Below the pieces are notes generated by a model, which did not search any database, was not told where the DNA came from, and was given only the letters and a program-made list of their open reading frames with translations. 7,380 bases of DNA from an uncultured Pseudomonadota bacterium (GTDB lineage: Bacteria; Pseudomonadota; Gammaproteobacteria; Burkholderiales; Burkholderiaceae_C): NCBI GenBank assembly GCA_900320815.1, contig ONTY01000076.1, forward strand, positions 1-7,380, read 5' to 3'. The position numbers were made by a program, and so were the translations under genes. Of this stretch, positions 1 to 7,380 are shown piece after piece; positions within the stretch are counted from its first letter, which is position 1; each line of letters opens with the position of its first letter.

Positions 1-60
1 CTACAGATAAGGAAAAAGGTGAGTTCCTTAACATCCTGAAAACAGGTCTCGTCTCTGATG

Positions 61-98
61 GAGAAAAAAGCAGTTATGCAAATAACTATCGTTTTTTT
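61..98. terminator. Weak bidirectional terminator-like stem
   Basis: AGTTAT (72-77) and ATAACT (82-87) form a 6-bp stem around a GCAA loop. It is flanked by an A run on the left (63-68) and seven Ts on the right (92-98). Read on the minus strand, the stem is followed by GC and then six Ts, which would suit the end of the dacA transcript about 75 nt after its stop codon. The stem is AT-rich and therefore weak, so this is only a candidate. Confidence 0.35.
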
Positions 99-117
99 CA
101 GAAGAAAATCGTTGGCA

Positions 118-138
118 CCCGCAAATTATGCTGGCAAG
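118..138 (-). repeat. Degenerate look-alike of the 3928-3950 palindrome
   Basis: Read on the minus strand this stretch gives CTTGCCAGCATAATTTGCGG, which agrees with the palindrome at 3928-3950 in about 18 of 21 positions, including the central CATAA-TTGCGGG. It lies in the gap after dacA. The similarity is short, and chance cannot be excluded in a GC-biased genome. Confidence 0.3.
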
Positions 139-160
139 TTGCTCCATTTATATGAGCATC

Positions 161-1206
161 CTATTTGCTCTGCCACGGCATCAGCAAGCGCAATGCATCC
201 CAACTGCGTCCCAGCCAACCTGACCGCTCGACGCTCTCCATCGCGAGCAGCGGCACTTCGCGCAGCGTTTGCCCGCCGAGCTTGACGCGCAGCGTGGCGA
301 TGGCCTGGCCTTTTTGCACAGGCGCTTCCAGCGGTTCAGGGCGAATGACTTCGCTGGTGACTTGCGCGGCGCTGCCGGCGGGCACGGCAACGACAATCTC
401 TTCGGTGCGCCCCAGCGGCAGACTGCTGGCCTTGCCCTTCCAGATGCGCGGCGTGGCAGCGGGTTGGCCAGCGTCAAACAGTTGTACGCCTTCAAAAGCG
501 GTATAGCCCCAGTTGAGGAGCTTTTGCGATTCATTCGCGCGCGCCGCGTCGCTCGCCGTGCCCAGCACGACAGAGAGCAAGCGGCGCCCTTTCATATTCG
601 GAAAGTCGCGCCGCGCCGTGGCCACCAGACAGTAGCCCGCCGCCTTGGTGTGGCCGGTTTTCAGCCCGTCCACTGTGGGGTCGCGAAACAGCAGGGTATT
701 GCGGTTGTTGTCGTTGCTCTCTGGCGTGCCCGGGTAGCGGTATTTCTGAATGCTGTGGTAGTGCGCGTATTCGGGGAAGTCGCGCATCAGCCGCATGGAG
801 AGCTGCGCCAGGTCACGCGCCGTGGTGTGGTGCCCCGGTTCGGTCAGCCCCTCAGGGTTGACGTAGTGCGTGCCCTTCATGCCAAAAGCTTCGGCCTGAT
901 GAACATGCGCGAGCCGGGCATTTTCCAGGCACGCTCTGAGACAGGAAAGGTTTGATCGAGCGTAATTTTTTTGGCGCGCAGCGCGTCAAACACCAAGTAT
1001 GTCGTCATCAGCTTGGTGAGCGAGGCCGGCTCCACGCGCTCGTCAATATCGCGCCCGGCAAGCACCTGCCCGGCATTCACGTCCATGAGCAAATACGCCT
1101 TGGCGGCAATCTCCGGAGGCTGCGGCAGCTGCTGCGCTTGCGCTGCAACTGCCAGTGCCGCCACACAAACCAGCGCCAAGCGGCGCACAAAAGCAAACAT
1201 CGTCAT
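161..1206 (-). pseudogene. Broken D-alanyl-D-alanine carboxypeptidase (PBP5/DacA type), internal deletion and frameshift
   Basis: Family role: low-molecular-weight penicillin-binding protein that trims the terminal D-Ala of periplasmic peptidoglycan pentapeptides. The N-terminal part (1206 to 877, 109 codons read) has a signal peptide with an AQA cleavage site near residue 24, then the acylation motif SLTK at 62-65, and matches the family as far as GSRMFI (98-103). It then runs into RPKLLA and a stop. The C-terminal part continues in another frame from about 897. It begins QAEAFGMKGTHYVNPEGL and carries the KTG motif (DGLKTGHT), the beta-rich PBP5 C-terminal domain and a final amphipathic segment (WLGRSWDALRLLMPWQSK) like the family's membrane anchor. 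Against E. coli DacA from memory, about 44 codons plus 1 nt are missing between MFI and AEAFG, including the SxN (SGN) motif. With them the protein would be about 390 residues, the usual length. ATG 1206 starts ATG-ACG-ATG, so 1200 is an alternative. I see no good ribosome binding site. As read it cannot be an active enzyme; an assembly error is the main alternative. Confidence 0.85.
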
Positions 1207-1213
1207 AGAGTTC

Positions 1214-1239
1214 AAAGAAAAGAGCCGCCCAGCGGCGGC
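1214..1239 (-). terminator. Hairpin with T-rich tail between vanZ-like gene and dacA
   Basis: On the minus strand GCCGCC (1239-1234), loop GCTG, and GGCGGC (1229-1224) form a perfect 6-bp GC stem followed by TCTTTTCTTT. It lies about 140 nt after the vanZ-like stop and only 17 nt before the dacA ATG. It could end the vanZ-like transcript. A dacA promoter would probably have to lie upstream of it, which would put the hairpin in the dacA leader. The interrupted T run makes it a moderate candidate. Confidence 0.5.
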
Positions 1240-1324
1240 ATGTGTGCAATCACTGGCTGTGGCCAGCGGCGGGCATTGTCCGTGAAAGCTCACTGTGCTG
1301 CGCCCGACAACGCCACGCAACAAA

Positions 1325-1353
1325 CAGATATGAAATTGCGCTGTAGCTCGCAA
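1325..1353 (-). promoter_or_regulatory. Possible sigma70-like promoter for dacA
   Basis: On the minus strand TTGCGA (1353-1348) and TATCTG (1330-1325) are separated by 17 nt. They match the -35 consensus at four of six bases and the -10 at three or four of six. The site lies in the AT-richer gap between the vanZ-like stop and the dacA start, and would give a leader of roughly 110 nt containing the hairpin at 1224-1239. The match is modest. Confidence 0.25.
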
Positions 1354-1379
1354 TAAAAAATGGCTGTTTGCTCTTATTT

Positions 1380-3890
<2,511 letters not shown>

Positions 3891-3927
3891 ACCTCTCCCC
3901 TCACATACTCCAATCAATCACATATGC

Positions 3928-3950
3928 TTGCCCGCATAACTTGCGGGCAA
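3928..3950. repeat. Perfect 9-bp inverted repeat with 5-nt spacer
   Basis: TTGCCCGCA (3928-3936) and TGCGGGCAA (3942-3950) are perfect reverse complements around TAACT, 37 nt after the hemB stop. Neither strand has a T run after the stem, so it is not a normal intrinsic terminator. Similar sequences occur at 7339-7359 (19 of 21 positions the same as 3929-3949) and, on the other strand, at 118-138. Confidence 0.7.
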
Positions 3951-4088
3951 AAAGCAATATACTCAATGTTATGAGGCTCTGAGAACCCGCCGTTGACGTA
4001 CAAAATACTCCTCTCGCCTGCGCCTGGAGCAGAGCAATTGTTTTGTGCGCACCCGTGCAGCGCCTGCAGAGTGCGGGCAGAGCCACAA

Positions 4089-4112
4089 AAAACCCCGCCG
4101 CAGCGGGGTTTT
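4089..4112. terminator. Bidirectional intrinsic terminator between hemB and cytochrome c' gene
   Basis: AAAACCCCGC (4089-4098), loop CGCA, and GCGGGGTTTT (4103-4112) form a perfect 10-bp stem. On the plus strand the arm ends in TTTTCCTTTTT, serving hemB about 200 nt after its stop. On the minus strand it ends in six Ts, serving the cytochrome c' gene about 110 nt after its stop. The position between two converging genes fits well. Confidence 0.88.
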
Positions 4113-4223
4113 CCTTTTTCAAGGAAGTGCATCAAAACTTCGGGGAAGAACGGAGGGCAAGAGACCCTTGCTCCGCAGGCTTGCAGCGGGTTTTGAGGCG
4201 GCTCCTTCAAATGCCAGAAGCAA

Positions 4224-4673
4224 TTATTTCTGGCGGTACTCGTCGTGGCACGCTTTGCAGGTTTTGGCGGTATCGCCAAACGTCGCCTTGATTTGCTCCA
4301 GGTCGCCACTCTTGGCGGCGGCGGCCAGTTTGCCGGCAGCTTCAATCATGTTCTGGTCAATTTGCTTGAACTTCTCGCCTTGCGTCCAGATGGCGGGCTT
4401 GGCGGCTTTGCTTTCAGCGCCAGCCACAAAACCGGTGGCAGGCAGTTTGGCAATGGCAGCGAGTACTTCGCCATCAGCGGCGGCGCGGGCAGCGTCAAAC
4501 GGCGCCTTGCCGCTAGCCATCGCGCCCAGGCTGCCGAAATGGTGCGCCAGCACGCGATACGCACCCTGGCGGTAAGCGACGGCGTCTTCGGCTTTGGCAA
4601 ATTGCGCCTGCGCGGGCAGCGCAGCGCACACAGCGACGGCAGCCAGCGCCGCAGCGGTCAGCATTTTTTTCAT
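4224..4673 (-). CDS. Cytochrome c' (periplasmic, high-spin c-type heme protein)
   Basis: Periplasmic four-helix-bundle heme protein that binds NO and CO; proposed roles are NO buffering and electron transfer (the gene is called cycP in some species). The 149 residues start with a Sec signal peptide (MKKMLTAAALAAVAVCAALP, then AQA with cleavage near residue 23). The mature part has the family's alpha-helical pattern. The heme-binding motif CKACH sits at 139-143, six residues from the end, as expected for cytochrome c'. WTQGEKFKQIDQNM (96-109) is typical of helix 3 in this family. The ATG at 4673 has AAGGA (4687-4683) 9 nt upstream, a good Shine-Dalgarno, so the longer open frame to 4838 is not used. 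It diverges from cytochrome b561 at 4805, a plausible redox partner. A terminator-like hairpin lies in the leader (4707-4743). Confidence 0.93.
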   Translation of the reverse strand: MKKMLTAAALAAVAVCAALPAQAQFAKAEDAVAYRQGAYRVLAHHFGSLGAMASGKAPFDAARAAADGEVLAAIAKLPATGFVAGAESKAAKPAIWTQGEKFKQIDQNMIEAAGKLAAAAKSGDLEQIKATFGDTAKTCKACHDEYRQK

Positions 4674-4706
4674 CGTGGGTTTTCCTTGGTTTGAAAGAGG
4701 CTTGTG

Positions 4707-4743
4707 AAAAAACGCGCCCCACCCATCCAAGGGTGGCGGCGCG
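4707..4743 (-). terminator. Strong terminator-like hairpin in the cytochrome c' leader
   Basis: On the minus strand CGCGCC (4743-4738), an unpaired G (4737) and CCACCC (4736-4731) face GGGTGG (4724-4719) and GGCGCG (4718-4713) around a 6-nt loop. That makes 12 base pairs with a 1-nt bulge, followed directly by TTTTTT (4712-4707). Shape and tail are those of an intrinsic terminator. It lies 33 nt before the cytochrome c' ATG, and no minus-strand gene precedes it. It may be an attenuator, a 5' stabilising stem, or a block to antisense transcription of the cytochrome b561 region. Confidence 0.6.
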
Positions 4744-4751
4744 CGGCGGGC

Positions 4752-4759
4752 TTTATACA
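4752..4759. promoter_or_regulatory. Overlapping divergent -10-like elements
   Basis: The same bases read TATAAA on the minus strand (4757-4752) and TATACA on the plus strand (4754-4759), in the 131-nt gap between the divergent cytochrome genes. If the minus element is used, the transcript would begin near 4745, just at the 5' edge of the hairpin at 4713-4743. No convincing -35 is seen for either direction, so this is a weak call. Confidence 0.25.
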
Positions 4760-4804
4760 CTAGGCGCTGTTTTCCACCACCTTTCCCCGCCATATATACC
4801 AACG

Positions 4805-5500
4805 ATGAAAACTGTTCGCATTTGGGACTTGCCCACACGCCTGTTTCACTGGCTGCTGGCTGCGGCCATCTTTGCGCTCATTGCCACGGGCATGCGCGGC
4901 GGCGACGCCCTCCGGTGGCACTTTTTCCTGGGCTACGCGGTGCTGGCGCTGCTGCTGTGGCGCCTGGTGTGGGGCATCGTGGGCGGGCACTGGTCGCGCT
5001 TTGCCACCATCATCCCCACGCCCGCGCGCGTGCTGCGCTACCTGCGCCGGCAAGCCACGCCCGCCGACCTCGCCGGCCACAACCCGCTGGGCGCGCTGGC
5101 CGTGTTTGCCATCATCGCCATCATGCTCGCGCAGGTGGTGAGTGGCCTGATGGTGGACGATGAAATCTTCTATCAGGGGCCGCTGACCGGGCGCGTGCCA
5201 AGCGACTGGATTGCGTTTGCCACAAGCTGGCACTCGGGCTGGGGCAAGAAGCTCACACTTGGCATCATCGTGCTGCATGTGTGCGCCGTCAGCTTCCACA
5301 GCCTCACCGGGCACAAGTTGATTGGCCCCATGTTCACGGGCGATAAAACACTGCCGCAAAACGACGCCGCCGCCCTGCCTGCATCAACCGACGGCGCACG
5401 CCAGCGGCTGCTGGCACTGGCCATCGTTGCTGTCGCTGCGCTCAGCGTCTGGGCGCTGGTGGCGTGGGGCAACGCCGCGCCCTCCATTTCATCGTATTGA
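4805..5500 (+). CDS. Cytochrome b561 / Ni-Fe hydrogenase b-type cytochrome family membrane protein
   Basis: Inner-membrane di-heme b-type cytochrome that passes electrons between the quinone pool or a dehydrogenase and a periplasmic acceptor. The 231 residues begin MKTVRIWDLPTRLFHWLL, the usual start of this family, with H15 in the RLFHW motif. Membrane segments are expected at about 14-30, 40-60, 96-117, 149-167 and 200-221. Candidate heme ligands are H15, H39 (RWHFFLGY), H158 (IIVLHVCAV) and H165 or H170; the loop TSWHSGWGKK (140-149) and the HSLTGHKLIGPMFTGDK segment after helix 4 are also family-like. ATG 4805 was chosen because the upstream in-frame codons (to 4691) run antisense through the cytochrome c' leader. 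No Shine-Dalgarno is visible. It diverges from the periplasmic cytochrome c', suggesting a shared electron-transfer job, and is followed 6 nt later by the acetyltransferase. Confidence 0.92.
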   Translation: MKTVRIWDLPTRLFHWLLAAAIFALIATGMRGGDALRWHFFLGYAVLALLLWRLVWGIVGGHWSRFATIIPTPARVLRYLRRQATPADLAGHNPLGALAVFAIIAIMLAQVVSGLMVDDEIFYQGPLTGRVPSDWIAFATSWHSGWGKKLTLGIIVLHVCAVSFHSLTGHKLIGPMFTGDKTLPQNDAAALPASTDGARQRLLALAIVAVAALSVWALVAWGNAAPSISSY

Positions 5501-5506
5501 ACACCT

Positions 5507-6031
5507 ATGAGCGACGCCCCTCCACCTGACGTTGAACTCCTCACGCCCGACGGGGCGGAGCAACTGCGCGCCACGCGCGAGCTGCTGGCGGACTACGCGC
5601 GGCACATCACCGAGATGGGCGGGCACCCGGAACTCGACAGCTACAAGGAGGAACTGCGCACACTGCCCGGCCCCTACGCCGAAGCCGCTGGCGGCGCACT
5701 GCTGCTGGCGCTGGTGGATGGCGAAGCCGCCGGCTGCTGCGCGCTGCGCCGCGCGAGCGACGCCGGCTTTCCGGAAGCCGCCGAGATGAAGCGATTGTTC
5801 GTGCGCCCGGTGTTCCGCGGCTTTGGCCTTGGGCGCCAGCTTGCCGCCGCCGCACTGGACGCGGCTCTGCGCCTGGGCTACGCCGCCGTGCTGCTGGACA
5901 CGCTGGACGCCATGCAGCCCGCGCGCACGCTCTACAGCACGCTGGGCTTTGAGCCGACCGACCCCTGGCGCCACGACGCGCCAGCGGGCACGCACTTTTT
6001 GCGCGCCGACCTGGAGCGCCTGCCCGCGTGA
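5507..6031 (+). CDS. GNAT family N-acetyltransferase
   Basis: Predicted acetyl-CoA-dependent acetyltransferase; the substrate cannot be told from sequence. The 174 residues show the GNAT fold order. An N-terminal helical part (16-55) is followed by strands around ALLLALVDGEAAGCCALRR (64-82). The core beta4-alpha3 motif EMKRLFVRPVFRGFGLGRQL (93-112) contains the acetyl-CoA pyrophosphate loop R-G-F-G-L-G (104-109). AVLLDTL (127-133) and ARTLYSTLGFEPT (139-151) are the typical C-terminal strand and helix. It starts 6 nt after the cytochrome b561 stop with no clear Shine-Dalgarno, so it probably depends on translational coupling. Its stop overlaps the GTG start of the methyltransferase by 2 nt (GTGA). 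The three genes are therefore likely co-transcribed, though no functional tie to the neighbours is obvious. Confidence 0.9.
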   Translation: MSDAPPPDVELLTPDGAEQLRATRELLADYARHITEMGGHPELDSYKEELRTLPGPYAEAAGGALLLALVDGEAAGCCALRRASDAGFPEAAEMKRLFVRPVFRGFGLGRQLAAAALDAALRLGYAAVLLDTLDAMQPARTLYSTLGFEPTDPWRHDAPAGTHFLRADLERLPA

Positions 6032-7254
6032 ACTCCGCTGTGCTGACGCAACTCGCGCCGCCCGGCGCAGAAACGACGCTTGTGGGCGGCGTGCCGCGCA
6101 TCACGGGCGAGTTCTGGACCGCGCGCCAGCGCCAGGCCATGCGGCTGCACGAAGTCAGCTACCGCGCCTGCTTCAAGCCGCAACTGCCCGCCTTCTTCAT
6201 CGAACGCCTGACAAAACCGGGCGACGCCGTCTACGACCCCTTCATGGGGCGCGGCACCACGCCCATTGAAGCCGCGCGGCTTGGGCGCACGCCGCTTGGC
6301 AATGACATCAACCCGCTCTCGCGCCTGCTCTGCGCCCCGCGCCTGAACACGCCCGCTTTGCCCGATATTCAAAAACGCCTTGCAGAAATACCGTGGGACG
6401 ATTTTCAGGATTTTGAACGCGAAGATTTGCTCGCCTTTTATCACCCGCGCACGCTGGCGGCGATTGAAGGGCTGCGGCGCTGGCTGCTGGAGCGCAAGGC
6501 GCAAGGCATATTGGATGGCGTGGATGCGTGGATACGCATGGTGGCGATCAATCGCCTCACCGGGCACTCCGCCGGCTTTTTTTCCGTCTACACGCTGCCG
6601 CCCAATCAAGCCGTTTCCGTAGAAAGCCAGAAAAAAATCAACGCCCGCCGCGCGCAAACCCCGCCGCTGCGCGACGTGCCCGCCCTCATTTTGAAAAAAT
6701 CGCGCGCCCTGCTGGCTGACGGCGCCATTCACGCGCCGCAAGCGCGTTTATTCACCCGCCCTGCCGACAACACCCCAGATATTGAAAGCGGCTGCGTGGC
6801 GCTCACCGTCACCTCGCCGCCTTTTTTGGACGTGGTGCAGTACGCCGCCGACAACTGGCTGCGTTGCTGGTTCGCCGGGCTGGACGCAGAGCAGCTGGCC
6901 ATCACGCAAAGCCGCAGCCCCGCCGCCTGGCAGGCGTTCACGCACCGCGTGCTGGCCGAGCTTGCGCGCCTCACGCGCGCGGGCGGGCACATTGCCTATG
7001 AAGTGGGCGAAGTGCGGCGCGGCACGCTGCGGCTGGAAGAAACCGTGCTCGCCGCCGCCGCCGGCCTGCCCCTGCAGCCGCTGGCCGTGCTCATCAACCG
7101 CCAGCACTTCACCAAAACCGCCCACTGCTGGGGCGTGGCAAACAACCAAGGGGGCACCAACAGCAACCGCATCGTGCTGATGCGACGCGAACATGACCAA
7201 GGTATATCTTCATTACCGGCAGGAAAAGCCGGCGTTCAGCTGGAATTGTTCTGA
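6028..7254 (+). CDS. Site-specific DNA methyltransferase, N4-cytosine/N6-adenine type
   Basis: Predicted AdoMet-dependent enzyme that methylates an exocyclic amino group of adenine or cytosine. The 408 residues contain a motif X-like segment MRLHEVSYRACFKPQLP (38-54), motif I VYDPFMGRGT (68-77) with the acidic end GNDINP (91-96), and motif IV TSPPF (262-266), the catalytic loop. The roughly 185 residues between motifs I and IV, including RLTGHSAGFFSVYTLPP (176-192), may hold the target recognition part, giving an alpha-like motif order with a beta-like SPPF loop. Whether the product is m4C or m6A cannot be read from this. The start is GTG 6028, overlapping the acetyltransferase stop, with GGAG (6013-6016) 11 nt upstream; the first ATG is at residue 38, just before the conserved segment, so the N-terminus is uncertain. 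The tail HDQGISSLPAGKAGVQLELF looks like an add-on after RIVLMRR. No restriction enzyme is visible in the window. Confidence 0.9.
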   Translation: MNSAVLTQLAPPGAETTLVGGVPRITGEFWTARQRQAMRLHEVSYRACFKPQLPAFFIERLTKPGDAVYDPFMGRGTTPIEAARLGRTPLGNDINPLSRLLCAPRLNTPALPDIQKRLAEIPWDDFQDFEREDLLAFYHPRTLAAIEGLRRWLLERKAQGILDGVDAWIRMVAINRLTGHSAGFFSVYTLPPNQAVSVESQKKINARRAQTPPLRDVPALILKKSRALLADGAIHAPQARLFTRPADNTPDIESGCVALTVTSPPFLDVVQYAADNWLRCWFAGLDAEQLAITQSRSPAAWQAFTHRVLAELARLTRAGGHIAYEVGEVRRGTLRLEETVLAAAAGLPLQPLAVLINRQHFTKTAHCWGVANNQGGTNSNRIVLMRREHDQGISSLPAGKAGVQLELF

Positions 7255-7301
7255 GTATTTTTGAAGCTCTTGGTCCGGATGCTGCTTGTCTGGGGAAATC
7301 G

Positions 7302-7380
7302 ATGAAAAACACAAATACCCCAACAATTCATGGCGTGCTGCCCGCATATCTTGCCGGCATTCCACATATACCCTTGGCTT
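7302..7380 (+). CDS. Start of an unidentified ORF, cut by the window edge
   Basis: From ATG 7302 the frame stays open for 26 codons to the edge (starts MKNTNTPTIHG). GGGGAAA at 7292-7298 sits a few bases upstream and could serve as a ribosome binding site. It follows the methyltransferase stop by 47 nt on the same strand, where a cognate restriction enzyme or another cluster gene might sit. I do not recognise the sequence. The copy of the short palindrome at 7339-7359 lies inside it, so it could instead be intergenic. Confidence 0.35.
   Translation, partial: MKNTNTPTIHGVLPAYLAGIPHIPLA
7339..7359 (+). repeat. Near copy of the 3928-3950 palindrome
   Basis: TGCCCGCATATC followed by TTGCCGGCA differs from 3929-3949 at only two of 21 positions (A to T in the centre, G to C in the right arm). 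An ATATAC hexamer follows 6 nt after the copy here and 7 nt after its partner. Here the copy falls within an open frame that starts at 7302, where it would encode PAYLAG. Confidence 0.35.

Larger units (their letters stand above)
1..160. other. AT-rich intergenic gap downstream of dacA
   Basis: No gene could be supported here. The base composition is clearly more AT-rich than the coding parts of the window. It holds a weak stem with flanking A and T runs (61-98), a look-alike of the palindrome at 3928-3950 (118-138), and a small stem TGCTC (140-144) / GAGCA (154-158) just beyond the dacA stop. An open frame that begins at 58 continues into the antisense of dacA and has no other support. Any gene further left is outside the window. 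Confidence 0.5.
3891..4223. other. Convergent intergenic region between hemB and cytochrome c' gene
   Basis: This 333-nt gap contains no gene I can support. It is AT-richer than its surroundings. It holds a perfect palindrome (3928-3950), a strong bidirectional terminator (4089-4112), and a 7-bp inverted repeat GCCAGAA (4213-4219) / TTCTGGC (4228-4234) that straddles the cytochrome c' stop codon. Short open frames of 67-82 codons cross it, but they run through the terminator and show no domain or ribosome binding site. Confidence 0.6.

Noticed and set aside
58..285. 75-codon plus-strand open frame at the left end
   Set aside because: Its second half is antisense to dacA, it has no ribosome binding site and no known family. 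Only its short similarity to the palindrome copy is worth noting.
4213..4234. 7-bp inverted repeat over the cytochrome c' stop codon as a terminator
   Set aside because: No T run follows on either strand, and a much better terminator lies at 4089-4112.
5489..6741. Long minus-strand open frames opposite the acetyltransferase and methyltransferase
   Set aside because: They are shadows of GC-rich coding sequence on the opposite strand, Arg/Ala/Gly-rich, without domains.

Overview
The window looks like chromosomal DNA of a beta-proteobacterium, probably Burkholderiales and Comamonadaceae-like. This rests on GC-rich coding sequence with strong third-position GC bias, an Asp-type (not cysteine/zinc) HemB, a cytochrome c'/cytochrome b561 pair, and AT-richer intergenic gaps. 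No database search was possible, so the taxonomy is inference. I see no rRNA, tRNA, CRISPR array or insertion sequence.

Layout. Positions 1-160 are an AT-rich gap with one weak terminator-like stem. On the minus strand lies a broken dacA-type gene (161-1206), a PBP5-like D-Ala-D-Ala carboxypeptidase. It has lost about 133 nt, and with them the SxN catalytic motif and the reading frame. Upstream on the same strand is a membrane protein of the VanZ-like family (1380-2540). A divergent intergenic region (2541-2879) separates it from hemB (2880-3890, plus), the porphobilinogen synthase of tetrapyrrole synthesis. hemB converges on a minus-strand cytochrome c' gene (4224-4673), with a bidirectional terminator between them. 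Divergent from cytochrome c' is a tight plus-strand cluster: a cytochrome b561-type membrane cytochrome (4805-5500), a GNAT acetyltransferase (5507-6031) and an N4/N6-type DNA methyltransferase (6028-7254). The last two overlap through GTGA. A further ORF starts at 7302 and runs off the right edge.

Working relations. HemB feeds heme to both cytochromes. Cytochrome c' (periplasm) and cytochrome b561 (inner membrane) plausibly form an electron-transfer or NO-related pair. DacA and VanZ-like proteins both belong to the cell envelope, but here the carboxypeptidase is inactivated as read. The methyltransferase could be an orphan or half of a restriction-modification system whose partner lies beyond the edge.

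The most interesting non-coding structure is the minus-strand stretch 2592-2717. It can fold into three consecutive hairpins, the last a textbook intrinsic terminator with eight Us, and the first exposing an anti-Shine-Dalgarno-like CCUCCC loop. No gene precedes it on that strand, so it is either a small RNA or a structured vanZ leader. Terminator-like hairpins also sit just before the starts of the cytochrome c' gene and the broken dacA. A short palindrome at 3928-3950 has look-alikes near both ends of the window.
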